Positions 53,934-64,000 of a stretch of DNA of 64,000 nucleotides are shown in pieces. Below the pieces are notes generated by a model. The model was not told the origin of the DNA. It saw nothing but the letters and a program-made list of their open reading frames with translations, and ran no database searches. The stretch's first letter is position 1. Every line of letters begins with the position of its first letter. This DNA comes from Paulinella micropora. Taxonomy: Eukaryota; Cercozoa; Imbricatea; Euglyphida; Paulinellidae. Where the stretch lies: positions 126,001 to 190,000 of the forward strand of contig WBZZ01004691.1 of NCBI GenBank assembly GCA_019918135.1. The letters are read 5' to 3'. The translations under genes and the position numbers were made by a program.

Positions 53934-54692
53934 ATGAGAAGTAAGCCAAAGAAAAAACTTAAACAACTGCCACCGAGGATATATAGAACCAAAGACGGCC
54001 GACCGTATATTAAAGTGAAAGGCAAACGAGCATATCTCAACTTTGGAAATAAAACGAATGACCTTTCAACACTTCAAATCGTTAAACTGTTTTTGAAATA
54101 TATGAAAGGGGATATCCCTTTCAAACCCCACCGGCGGGGTCGTAGGGGCGAAGTCCCTACAAAAACCCGCGAGAAAGTAATTAAGTCCGAATTTGAACGT
54201 CTTGAATACGAGAACCGCAATCAGATACAAGACAACTTACAGAAAAAATATGACCTGATACACGAGCAGGAAGAAAAGGAAAAGAAGAAAAGGGATGAGA
54301 TAGAAGAAGAAAAGAAAAGGTTGGAAATAAAAGAAATCAAAGACCTTGAAGACAAAGAAGAAGAAAAGAAAAGAAGAGAGAGGAAGGAGGATGCTGAAAT
54401 GAAGGAAAGACAAGAAGAAAAGAAAAGAGAGATTAAAAGGTTGAAACGAATAAATGAAGAATTCAGAGAATTCCAAAAAACTAAAAGGCTTTTATTAATG
54501 CCACCAGACAAAAACAATAATTATAGTAAAACTCCTCAACGAGCTCGGGAAAAACCTCCGCCGTCTGAGACTAAGGTAGAAGATATAACTCAACAGTGGA
54601 ATGCGAACGTAAGCAAGATTGAGCATTTACAGCGAGAAAAAATAGTTAATGAGATGGTTCTGTCCAGAGTAGAGGTGATAGCAAAAAACTAA
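53934..54692 (+). CDS. Long coiled-coil PLV protein
   Basis: 252 codons. The N-terminus is a small basic module (RIYRTKDGRPYIKVKGKRAY) seen in PLV proteins next to the protease. DNA at 54105-54170 encodes three nested hairpins inside the frame. Residues 80-190 are a nearly pure Lys/Glu coiled coil (EEEKKRLEIKEIKDLEDKEE). The frame ends 47 bases before the protease frame, and sequence across the gap still looks coding (QQIVQDLEKAGIVVIRVKGG), so it may originally have been the N-terminal part of one larger protease protein. Confidence 0.55.
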   Translation: MRSKPKKKLKQLPPRIYRTKDGRPYIKVKGKRAYLNFGNKTNDLSTLQIVKLFLKYMKGDIPFKPHRRGRRGEVPTKTREKVIKSEFERLEYENRNQIQDNLQKKYDLIHEQEEKEKKKRDEIEEEKKRLEIKEIKDLEDKEEEKKRRERKEDAEMKERQEEKKREIKRLKRINEEFREFQKTKRLLLMPPDKNNNYSKTPQRAREKPPPSETKVEDITQQWNANVSKIEHLQREKIVNEMVLSRVEVIAKN

Positions 54693-54738
54693 CAGCAAAT
54701 CGTACAAGATTTAGAAAAAGCTGGTATTGTAGTTATCC

Positions 54739-54887
54739 GTGTCAAGGGAGGAAAAGTTGTTAAATTACAAAAAGACTTTACAACAATTTTTAATCAAACA
54801 CGAAACAACGAAAAACATCAAAACATCTGCGGAAGGATGGGCTTCATTTAATGCTTGGATAGAAAAGAAAATGAAGCAGGCAGAACG

Positions 54888-54921
<34 letters not shown>

Positions 54922-55626
54922 CCACAACAACCAGGACCAGAACCACAACAACCACAACCAGAACCACAAGCAGGACCACAACCAGGACCAGAACAACAAC
55001 AACAACAACATCAACCAGAACCACAACCAGAAAAACCAGAAGAACAGCCACCAGCAGGCGATGAGGATGCAAAAAAATTCATAATAGATTTACAAAATAT
55101 GCCACAGTTAGAAGACGACCAAGGTGGGAATGGCTACCGCGGACTAATGACGGACGAAATAGATGACATTATGAAAAAGCACGATTGGTATTTGGGAACA
55201 GTAGCCAGCGACGAAATAAACAAACTGAAACCAGAAAAAAGAAAGAAGTATGGTTTTATAATGAACTTAGATAAGTCTAGTCAAGCGGGCTCACATTGGA
55301 TTGCTGTTTACTGCTCCTTAGATGGCGATAGAAGTATAGAGATGTACGACCCTCTCGCACTGTATAAGCCTACAGAGCTGTTTCTACACCAAATGAAACA
55401 ACTTATTGACAAGAGTAAGCCGAGCACATACCTGCTTATGATGGTTAATCAGGTTAAAAACCAAAGCAACACGACAGATACCTGTGGGTGGCATAGTATT
55501 AGGTTTTTGTTAGAAAGAGCGAAAGGTAATAGGTTTAAAATCGCAAGCGGATGGACTGATTTGAAGGAAAAAGAAGCGAAAGACCTGAAAACACAGAACG
55601 GGTATGGCTTTGACACTTTCATATGA
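54739..55626 (+). CDS. Adenain/Ulp1-like cysteine protease
   Basis: The catalytic domain lies in residues about 120-295: GSHWIAVYCS (catalytic His), IEMYDPLALY (Asp), QVKNQSNTTDTCGWHS (Gln and Cys). It is preceded by a Gln/Pro low-complexity linker (residues 50-110). The open frame begins at a GTG (54739) and the true start is unclear because sequence upstream is in another frame. Proteases of this fold process virion precursor proteins in adenoviruses, virophages, Polintons and PLVs. The catalytic part is intact. The 3' end overlaps a GAAAAGGGACACCCTTTTC hairpin (55625-55643). Confidence 0.85.
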
Positions 55627-55758
55627 AAAGGGACACCCTTTTCAAATCCCGACAGTAAAAAAATATTTTCTAATATATGCAATATACGATTGTAAATCGT
55701 ACGAAACTTTTTAAAAAGCTTTGCAACCGAAAAAGTCGGGTCGTAGGGTGTCCCTACA
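55625..55758 (+). promoter_or_regulatory. Hairpin pair between protease and penton genes
   Basis: GAAAAGGGACACCCTTTTC at 55625-55643 starts at the protease stop. GTAGGGTGTCCCTAC at 55743-55757 ends one base before ATG 55759. AT-rich DNA between them has no ORF and probably holds the capsid promoter. Confidence 0.6.
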
Positions 55759-56246
55759 ATGGAGAAAAAAGGTGGTCGTGCAAGTGGTATTTACTACATT
55801 AACAGCAAAAATCGGATAAATGGCACAGATTCAGATTTTAGTTGTGAAGTCAATATGAAATCGGTAGACAATCCTACCCATTGTAGAATACTTCATATCT
55901 ATGTGCCTAAATCATATTACTCTGTGGCAAGTCCTTACAATACTTTTACTCTGAGTGAAGATGGATATGAGGCACTAATTACGATACCTGAGGGCAACTA
56001 CACGATGAACAACTTAAAAAATAAGCTGGCAGAGGTTCTAACCGCAGACAGTCCCAACAACTACACATACACAGTTACGAGCAACAACACAAACACCGAC
56101 CCAGAAGATGGTAAGCTATTATTTACCGTAGCGAACAATCCATCAACATTCAACCGCGGTTTATATTTGACACCGAAACACGTATTCACGAAGTAATGGG
56201 TTTTGACCGCGACTCAACATATTTCTTTGCTAATAATACCATTATA
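55759..56246 (+). pseudogene. Penton / minor capsid protein, N-terminal part
   Basis: ATG 55759. SGIYYINSKNRINGTDSDFS, HIYVPKSYYSV, YNTFTLSEDGYEALITIPEG and NYTYTVTSN match the jelly-roll minor capsid (penton) proteins of PLVs. A shift near 56160 leads to FIFDTETRIHEVMGFDRDST, the conserved end of the first sheet. At about 56246 the reading passes without a stop into capsid-like sequence, and the C-terminal half expected for pentons (about 250-300 residues) is absent. Pentons occupy the icosahedral vertices. Confidence 0.75.
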
Positions 56247-57507
56247 CAATTGATTACGAGAGGTGGTGTTTATCTGTGCGACATTAACGAAGTCGGAAAT
56301 ATCACTAAGATGATTTGGAAACCCGAAACCTCCATTGATGATTTACTTGCTTTGGAAAATCACGATAATGGAAGTGGAGCTGGTTGTATGCTTCAAAAGT
56401 GTAATGCTACAACTACATTTCAACCCGCTAGCGATGCTACAAGGTTGGCCGCATTACAAACAGCATTGACCGCTTCGGCAATAGCAGGAAATGCGGCGGG
56501 ACAAACATACGGGTATTGATGTTGCGAAGGCTCAGGTTCAGGCCGCATTAAAGGCTTGGATGGCACAACCCTCCACAAATGCCCGCCGACACGCTGATGC
56601 CCTTATTGCGAATGAGACTGGTGCGAGTAAGTTCGTTAATGTTGCTTTTAATGAGGCTAAGTATTTCTCAGCTGGAACTATTAATAATGCCAGCCCGAGT
56701 ATCAATGTTAAGATTAATCTTGGAATGCTTTACAATACTATTTTCGCTGTGGATAAAACTATTATGTTTCCAGAAATTTTGACTTTGCGGATTGTTTGGC
56801 AACAGACACCCAAAATCTTTTATTATAACAATGATGCTCTTTCTACTGGTGGAGGTGCGGTCGCGGTAGCTGATTCAAATGTTAGTGTTACTAATCTCAG
56901 CCTTTTCTTAGCTGTCGAGACTAACCCCGATGTCGTTCAATCAATTCAACAGAAGATTATGAGCCCCGAAGGTATGAGCTTCAACATTGATTATTCTTAT
57001 TTGTATAAAAACACTGTCGGAGCTGCTTCAACTTCTCAAAATGTTATACTTAGATTTGACAGAGGCCACGGACGGCGAATTAAGAAAATTTATCACTCTG
57101 TTTTCAACACAACCGAAAATAAGAACACTGCCTACGACAATAGCAATCTGCTTGGTTCTAAGGTCCAAACTTTTTATACCACACTAGACGGAGCACGACT
57201 TCAGGAATTCAATGTTGATTGTCAAACTGGAAAACTAGAAGACTATATGTATCTTAAGCCGAAGTTGGAAGGCTCTGCTTTGATGAATAGCAATGTTTAT
57301 CAATACAACTGGTTTTGGTGTGATAGCTTTGACAATACCCGCCCTCTGTGGAGCAAGGACCAAAATGAAATCAGTGGAATAAGTCTAGACACCGAGCGAC
57401 GATGGGAATTTATCGGAACCACTGCTAATATTGCGGCCAATCATTACACATTTGTCGTCACTCAGCAAGAAGTAAATGTCAGAAACTGCACCATTACTAG
57501 GACTTAA
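56247..57507 (+). pseudogene. Double-jelly-roll major capsid protein, one frameshift, start lost
   Basis: The reading IQLITRGGVYLCDINEVGNI starts without its own Met, in frame with the penton end. A shift near 56510 leads to VAKAQVQAALKAWMAQP and then the well-conserved body: NLGMLYNTIFAVDKTIMFPE, ILTLRIVWQQTPKIFYYNN, LRFDRGHGRRIKKIYHSVFN, AYDNSN, KVQTFYTTLDGARLQEFNV, NVYQYNWFWCDSF and HYTFVVTQ near the end. These blocks match PLV-type capsid proteins. About 420 codons remain versus 500-600 usual for PLVs, so an N-terminal piece is missing. Stop TAA 57505-57507, followed at once by a hairpin. Confidence 0.85.
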
Positions 57508-57702
57508 ATAGGGGCCTGCTCCCCCTATAACCCCGCCAGCGAAGTAAGAAGTAATTATTAATCTTTGATAGTTAATTTATTTTTTTGATAATATAGGAAC
57601 TCTAACACAACATTTTTTTGAGGTCGTAGGAGTGAAACTTTTGGAAAAGTTTCATCAAAACCCTTTGCTGAAAGATTTTTTTAATCTTTCAAAGCACCTA
57701 CA
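57508..57702 (+). promoter_or_regulatory. Cluster of hairpins between capsid and appendage genes
   Basis: ATAGGGGCCTGCTCCCCCTAT at 57508-57528 (touching the capsid stop), GAAACTTTTGGAAAAGTTTC at 57634-57653 followed by ATCAAAACC, and GAAAGATTTTTTTAATCTTTC at 57670-57690, 12 bases before ATG 57703. Confidence 0.6.
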
Positions 57703-58951
57703 ATGAGCTACCAACGAAATTTGATAGCACAAGACCCTGACGGAGACTTCACAAATGTCAAGTCGGATACGACTGCAACATTGAAACGAATAGTATGAAA
57801 ACCGCTTTCGGCGAAGCATTGGTCGGTCAATTAACACCAGTATTACAAGAGATTTTCCCATACACAATTAATACACGGATATGGACATTAGCTCAAACTG
57901 ATGCGACCATTTCATTTAATGCGAATATGGCCGAACTTAAAACAGATGTGAAGACGACCGCGAATGCTGTATTGACTAGTAAAAAAAGAATTAAATACAG
58001 AACGGGTATGGGAGTTCTAACACGATTTACTGCTTTATGGACTACTGATGAAACGAACGACTACAATTTATATATCGGCATAGGTGAAAGTGATTTTACT
58101 AACGGCTTCTATTTTTACAAAATAAGAGCGACTGGTATGAATATCGCCAGTGTTCAAGGTGGGGTGCCGACACCTATTCCCCAGGCGACCTGGGATGACC
58201 GTGTGATGGTACTAAAATTATGCCTATCATAGATTGGACCAAAGGGAATGTATTCCAGATTAAATTTCAATATCTTGGCTTTGGTGCTATAAGGTTCTAC
58301 ATAGAAAATCCATCAAGTGGAGAATTTCAGCTGGTTCATACAATAAAATATGCGAATGCGAATGTGGGTGTTAGTTTTTCAAATACAACCCTACCTTTTT
58401 CGGCTTGTATCAGAAATGATGGAACTGGTAATGCTAATCAAACATTAAAAACAGCCAGTTGTAGTATGTTTATTGAGGGCACTAACACTATTAATTCCGC
58501 TTCATTTGATATGCTTCAAGGTAGTGAGCCAGCGAGCACCACTGAAAGTCCTATTATTAGCATAAAAAATAAAACAACTCTTAATGGTGTGACCAATTAT
58601 TCAATTGTTTATCCATCTCTCGTGAGCATATCAAACGAAGACAGCAAAGTTAATATAGTGCGGATTGTGAAAACGACTGGAGCACTTACGGCGGAGAACT
58701 TCGCGGATATTGATACCAAAACTTCAATCGTATCAAAGGACACCAATGCGACCGCTTTGGGTGGTGCTGTTATAACTGATGTCATTCTTAAACTTTATGT
58801 TGATGCTACTTCTAGCCAGCTTATTGACCTGCGAACTTACGACATACAACTTTCTCCTGGCGAAAATCTAACATTTTTACAAAAGTCTGTATCAACTGTT
58901 AATAATGGAGGAAATGTAAGTGTTATAGTTAGTTGCTTAGAAGACCAGTAG
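57703..58951 (+). pseudogene. PLV structural/appendage-like protein, frame-disrupted
   Basis: ATG 57703 (MSYQRNLIAQDPDGDFTNVK), a shift near 57790, then FGEALVGQLTPVLQEIFPYT, SKKRIKYRTGMGVLTRFTAL and a DDRVMVLKLC end; a second shift near 58225 leads to NVFQIKFQYLGFGAIRFYIE, NPSSGEFQLVHTIKYANAN and CSMFIEG, ending at TAG 58949-58951. The core blocks are those of a family common in marine phages and PLVs and thought to be a particle surface or neck/fibre protein; precise role unknown. About 415 residues if restored. Followed by a TAGGGGTCTTCGCCCCCTA hairpin overlapping the stop. Confidence 0.65.
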
Positions 58952-59004
58952 GGGTCTTCGCCCCCTACAACCCGCTTCGCGGAAGCAGAAAAAATACAAA
59001 CACT

Positions 59005-59280
59005 TTACAAATACTTTTTCAACTCATCTCTGGTCCTACACCATGGTTGTTTCATTAGCCATTCAATATATGGCTTGTCAATCTTTGCGATGTCTTAAAA
59101 CTTCTTTCCGCGGTATTCGCCGAATTGAAAAGTGTCCTTCGGTTGTGTATTTCTCATTTCTTCAATTGCTTTTATTTCGTCGTGTATTACCTTTTGAACA
59201 TCTTCCAACGAGAAGGATTTTTTTCACCTTCAATGGAAAGTTTTTGGAACTTCTCGCACAGTCTTGTAAGGGTAGACATT
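59005..59280 (-). pseudogene. Small ExoX C-terminal-like protein, broken
   Basis: Minus-strand ATG 59280 (MSTLTRLCEKFQKLSIEGEK). A one-base shift near 59215 leads to LEDVQKVIHDEIKAIEEMRN and FQFGEYRGKKF, an in-frame TAA near 59113, then DIAKIDKPYIEWLMKQPWC to TAA 59005-59007. The FGxYxGK...I-x-K-x-x-Y-x-x-W-L pattern matches the small domain found at the C-terminus of ExoX-type exonucleases and alone in many viruses. About 90 residues if intact. Sits between two plus-strand genes. Confidence 0.55.
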
Positions 59281-59330
59281 AGTATATATAGGGTAATATA
59301 AAAAAATAAAAAATAATTCATTAATATAGA

Positions 59331-60010
59331 ATGAGTGAGTGGATAAAGTTCGTTAAGGCTTACTCCGCTAAGCATAATATAAGCTACAAGGATGCATTGA
59401 AAAAAGCTGGTAAGGAATACAGAAGGCAGAAGGGAGGCAGTGCTGAGTTGTCGGAGGATGTCTATTTGTCTTCGTCAGAGAGAAAGGGCGCTGACGGTTG
59501 GAAGCCAGTCGCCAGCAAAGAAAAATCAACGGTGTATGAAAAAGATGGTAAAGCGATTGTGGCATTTAGAGGCTCGGTAGATAGCGAGACTTACTCACAG
59601 ATGTCGCATTAGTAAAGGGAGTATTAAAAAGAACACCAAGATACAAAGAAGAGCAGAAGCTGGTTAATGAAGTCATAAAGAAATATGGCAAGGATAATGT
59701 TGAACTGACTGGTCATTCGTTAGGTGGCACGATAGCAAAAGATTTAAGCCGACAGACTGGGGTAAGGGCGACCATATACAACAAAGGCAGTAGCACAAGA
59801 GACCTCATTGAAGGAGTAATTGACAGAGTGGCTGTGAAAGTAAATCCAAAAGGGAAGAGGGCAAAGACTGCGAAGCTGACCACGAACTACCGAACTAAGT
59901 ATGACCCTGTGTCATTGTTAGGGGCTACGGCTGTAAATACTAAGCTAGTTAAGCCTACGAGGGGTGTTCATACTATTAGGAGCTCCAAAGGTAAAGGCAA
60001 AAAAAAATAA
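59331..60010 (+). pseudogene. Class 3 lipase-like alpha/beta hydrolase, one frameshift
   Basis: ATG 59331. KFVKAYSAKHNISYKDALKK forms an N-terminal helix pair, and TVYEKDGKAIVAFRGSVDSE holds the oxyanion-hole strand. A shift near 59595 leads to DVALVKGVLKRTPRYKEEQK, then the nucleophile elbow VELTGHSLGGTIAKDLSRQ (Ser of GHSLGG), with YDPVS (probable Asp) and GVHTIRS (probable His) near the Lys-rich end. Lipase genes recur in PLVs, where they may act on host membranes at entry or release. About 225 residues if intact. Confidence 0.75.
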
Positions 60011-60037
60011 TTATCAAATGTTTTATTGCTTTTTCAT

Positions 60038-63000
60038 TTAGTATCCAAACGGTCTAGTCTCAATCGCATTGTCTACAATACCTATAATATTTCTTTTAGT
60101 GTAAGTAAAGCTGAATATTTTTTCTAAGTATTCACTCGTTATTTTTTTCTGTTGTTTGTCTCTTGTTATCTTGCTGTTTTCTACAATAACAACTTTACCT
60201 GATTTTTCAATTCGTTTAGCAATCAATTTTTCTTCCTGAGTTTTAAGCAACTCTAACAATTCATTCTTGCCGTTCTCGATAAGGTCGCTGTTGTTAATAC
60301 CAAGTCCGCAACTAATGACACTTAACATATTTGGTAAATTTAATGATTTATTGTTTTCATAATTCATACTAAATCCTTTTACTTTCATACTTGCTTTGCC
60401 GTTATCTAAGACATATCCATAACACTTTGGCCCGCCTCCGATAAAGGTCATAATCTTTGCTCCGTGTAGTTCGTCCGTCCATTCACCTAACAACTTACCC
60501 GTTTTCACATCTGTTTCGCCCTTCGTTAAGTCTGTTGTGTATATGACACTGTCCGTATCGTGGTATAGAACTCTGTTGTCTAGTTTGTCCATCATCTCAT
60601 ATAGTCTAATTCTCGCGTGGCAAGTCGTAAATAAAGTAACTACAATATTTGTTTTCACAGGGTCGCTTACCGCATCTTGTTTAAGGTCATAACTCGCTTC
60701 TATTATTTTGTCGTTAATAATGTTTATGTTTATGTTATCGACTGACTTGTCGCTCATTAACTTGTATAAGGTATCTTTGTCTTTTATCATTTTGTTTTGA
60801 GTTTTGTTTTGCTTTTCACCAAATTTACCCCACAGGCTATTCAAGCACAACTTAGCAACCGCTCGCCGTCCTGGGTTTTTTTCTATTTTGTTTTCGTCCA
60901 TCTTAATACCCATCTTGACTTCCATACTGTCAATGTAGTTTCTTTTTTGTTCCTGTGTAATACAGCCATCAGGATATCCGCTTGACTCTTGTTTAACCTT
61001 TAAGAAAGTTTTTATGAAATCTTTGAACAGGCTACTGCTCTGCTCCTTCCAATGCCATACCTCATACACCTTAATTAGCTTGTAGCCTTTGTCTAAGGCC
61101 TTGTAGATTTCAGGAGTTGCCTAAGTGCCAGTTATTGCTCGCTCGTTATCGGTGTGCTTACATTCATCCTTTTGTTCGGTCATTCCGCACTTGTCGCACA
61201 GGTAATACATCAGTTTTCCTCTATCAGCCTTAGGTAAAACGGGATGAAGTAATCTTCTAGGCGGTAGCATCTTAACTTTAGCCACTCCGAAATGTTCTCT
61301 GTTTATGATTTTGTTTTTCATATCTTTTCTATCGTCGTCATTTGAAGGCCTTGTAATAGTATGGTGCCCGCTATGGTAAAGGTCATAATACATTACGGTC
61401 GGATATAATGAAAATACATCAATGTATTTCGCGTATTCATCGTTGTGTCGTGCTTTCCAATACAATGTTAGAGCATCCGTTCTACCCCCAAACATTGCCT
61501 CTCGCGGGTTAAGTCCTTCCTGTTCAGTAATTCGTTCATTAGTATCTTCCGCTAGGCTTTCACTCGTTTTCATTAATCTCCATTCACATTCCCAGATAGA
61601 TACTAGTTTGCTGACTTGTTTGCTTAGTTCTTTTTCTCGTCTCATTGTTGCCTTGTATAGTTCGCCCATCGTCTTGTTCTTCTTGGTGTTAATTGTATAA
61701 CCATTAAAGCACTTTGGGCATCCGTGCCAGAGACATCCGTGAAATTCGTAAGCGGTTTTCGTCTTTTCATCCCAACCATTTACGTAAATAATTGAATTGC
61801 CAATACGAAACATCTTTTCACCACCATTGAATGCGTGTTTGATATCCGTTTGGTCTAACCTGCTTCTGTAGGCTATCCATTCAACACAAGCCCGAGAGGT
61901 AATCCTGTTTTGCTTCTCCGCCTTCAACACAGCAATTGAATTCTCTGGCATAAACTTAGCACGATACAAAGCCATAACACAACTCGCAATAGTTGCATAT
62001 TGAAAGGGGTCAATACCAAATTCTAGAAACTGCTTTCTAAAATCCATACATCCCCTTCTCAATATATCATGACAGTATTCCGCGATTTCCTTCCGCATAT
62101 CAAATGTGTTGTTTTTTTGGCTTTCATACCATTCTAAGAATTCCGCTCTTTTCTTATCTTTCATCGTGTCGTATCCGTAGTGCTTTTTATGAGGCATAAC
62201 ATCTACATAATTTTTATTCGTGTCCGTGTTGAAATAGTGAGGGAAGAAACCCTTTTTAAGTAACCTTTCAATCCGAATGTCTTAGGAAATTTGGACAGAG
62301 GCATAGTCAAGAAACTGAGACTATCAATGAAGCGGTATTTTTTCAAAGTCATCATCATTATCTTACCGCCCTGATATATGACGAATGGAGCCTGCCCGTT
62401 ATCAACTAGCCACTTAAGAATAAACTGACAATCATAACCGCGACTGTTATGAGCCATGAATGTAAAGCCGTTGTACTTAGATTCAAAAGCCCACTTACAG
62501 AAATCATCAATGTTCTTATGAATGACGGTGGTTCCTTCGCATCGTAATACTGGCTTTCCGAATGATTGACTATGTGCTCGCCAGTATCCTGTGTCGCTTC
62601 AAAGTCAAAGAATATGTATTTCTCTGAAAAAGGTAATATGTCTTTCTTCACGATTTCACATTGGTGTTCAAGTGGTGTCAGTTCCTTACAATTACGGCAT
62701 TTCGCATAACCGCACTTGTGCTCGTCCTTTCTCCTGTAATTAAGTCAGCACGAAAGACATTTCGCTTTGATATCACAGTTCGTCCTCTTGTGATGATTAA
62801 AACATACAGTGTTTGGAAATTTTCTATTACACGAATAGCAATCAGTCCAATTGCGTTTATCGTTGATACCCTTGCAGTCTTTGGTTTCGCAGATATTACA
62901 GTTAGATTCGCAGGCATGTCGCTTTTGAAATCCTCTTAAGCATAACTCACAGAATTTTTCTTTACCTACCATAGACTTCATATTGGTTATCGCATCGTAG

Positions 63001-63999
63001 TGGTTCTCTGTCTTAAGTATGTAAAGGTTCGTAAGTCGTTTGCTAGCCTAATCAAGTAAATCTGTCTTATAAACAATCTTGTCAGGGAATTCAACAATAA
63101 CCAGATTGTATTTAATGTAGATAGCAAATGTATTGATTTCAGGAATACCGCACACATCCTGAATGACTTTCGCTTCTTCGTGCAACTTGATCGCCATCTC
63201 CTCCTGTATCTTTCGTCCTATCATTATTGTCTTGTATTTTTTATGTTTTTTAATTTTTGCTTTTACTACAACAATTGCTCTGGCTAAGCATATGTTGTCT
63301 ATATTATTAATTTGAATTACTCCTCTCTTTTTATATATATCCAATTTATTAATTACTTGAAGCCTCGTTCCGCCCGTTGGTATTTCAACAGATTTCAAAC
63401 GAATCTAAACTTATCTATATTAGACCCCTTTTCGTCTGTATAAAGGCTTTCGTTGGTTTGAAATAATGCTGACAATCTTTCCAAAACATCCCTGACAGAA
63501 ATCTGATTAATAGTCTTCAACCCGTAGATACCGCTCCATAGTAATCTACAAACTTGATATTTACACTAACCATACTACTTTGCATCTGTCTTTTGATGAA
63601 GTAGTTCTGTATTATCTCAATGAACTGTAGAATATCATTCATGCTAAAAGAAGTGAAGTTTCCAGTAAGCTTAACCCAATACTGGCTTTCATTAATAACT
63701 AGCACGTGCTTCTTTCTATCAACGTGTTTGATTTCATGGTTCGCATACCGCATTAGGTCTTTTACTTTTTCTTTTCTTTCTCTCACTTTCGCTTCAAACT
63801 GCGGTTGTTCATCTACCGGTAAGGGTGGTGCTTCTGGCATAGCATGAAAGTAAACAGTACTTCTTACTCTGTTTAAGTAATTTTGGGCCGTTGTTGTATT
63901 AACATTATAATTTCTTTTATATCCTTCAGGTATTATGTAAAACACATCATGACCCCTGACCATTTTGATTTCATAATTAATTTTTTGTTCCCTAAACAT
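60038..63999 (-). pseudogene. Protein-primed family B DNA polymerase, multiply broken
   Basis: Minus strand from the window's right edge. N-terminal region 63999-63048 (KRRGVIQINNIDNICLARAI), Cys/His knuckles (CELCLRGFQKRHACESNC, 62930), exonuclease FFDFEATQDTGEH and FMAHNSRGYDCQFILKWLV, then polymerase motifs DVFSLYPTVMYYD (A), AKLCLNSLWGKFGE (B) and LYHDTDSVIY (C). The last 344 codons are open to the stop at 60038-60040. Lesions: shifts near 63540, 63400, 62545 and 62280; stops TAG about 63051, TGA about 62745, and TAG about 61123 where the family usually has Trp. It would replicate the linear viral genome. The start may lie beyond the window. Confidence 0.85.
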
Positions 64000-64000
64000 G

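Noticed and set aside
54848-55072. Poly-Val and poly-Thr frames at the protease linker
   Set aside because: Alternative readings of CAA/CCA triplets that encode the Gln/Pro linker of the protease.

Overview
The window looks like a piece of a unicellular eukaryote genome (protist or alga; lineage not resolved) loaded with degraded viral and transposon insertions. The evidence for a eukaryotic genome is GT-AG introns with pyrimidine tracts, long tri- and tetranucleotide microsatellites, a non-LTR retrotransposon and a piggyBac-type transposase gene with an in-phase intron. I see no rRNA, tRNA or conserved host housekeeping gene.

Layout. (1) 1-4470: trinucleotide microsatellites and decayed local repeats. 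(2) 4474-6433: the left end of a Polinton-like virus (PLV), 'copy 1', with a broken GIY-YIG endonuclease and a broken rve integrase. (3) 6434-24745: a GC-rich, gene-dense block that starts inside the copy-1 integrase. It holds F-box/LRR, MYND, MYND-plus-glycosyltransferase-like, and PKD/BspA-like surface protein genes plus several unknowns, on both strands with short intergenic gaps. The mix resembles endogenised pandoravirus-like giant-virus DNA, but no core replication or capsid gene is visible, so that origin is inferred. Most of these genes carry a frameshift or stop. (4) 24790-29950: a LINE on the minus strand (ORF1, endonuclease, YADD reverse transcriptase), decayed. (5) 29940-35130: microsatellites and minisatellites, enclosing a second GC-rich island with a RING-finger gene (32568-33548). 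(6) 35744-40134: PLV copy 2 (integrase, charged protein, spike/fibre protein), truncated. (7) 41331-43462: piggyBac-like transposase. (8) 44654 to the window end: PLV copy 3, nearly a full virus-like gene set. This is a coiled-coil gene, a three-exon cargo-like gene, integrase, charged protein, spike with S74-type C-terminus, two-TM protein, packaging ATPase, basic virion peptide, coiled-coil protein, adenain/Ulp1-like protease, penton-like protein, double-jelly-roll major capsid protein, an appendage-like protein, ExoX-C-like protein, class 3 lipase and protein-primed family B DNA polymerase.

Function. In the ancestral PLV the integrase would insert the DNA, PolB would replicate it, the ATPase would package it, the protease would mature the virion, the capsid, penton and spike proteins would form the particle, and the lipase might help entry or release. 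In this window nearly every such gene is interrupted, so copies 1-3 read as fossils at different stages of decay. Comparing the three copies pins down many individual lesions. The least expected observations are the GC-rich block joined precisely to a PLV integrase, different genes in the same slot next to the integrase in copies 1 and 3, hairpins placed just upstream of PLV start codons, a repeat-expanded spike in copy 2, a probable penton-capsid deletion fusion, and a spliceosomal intron gene inside the PLV left arm.
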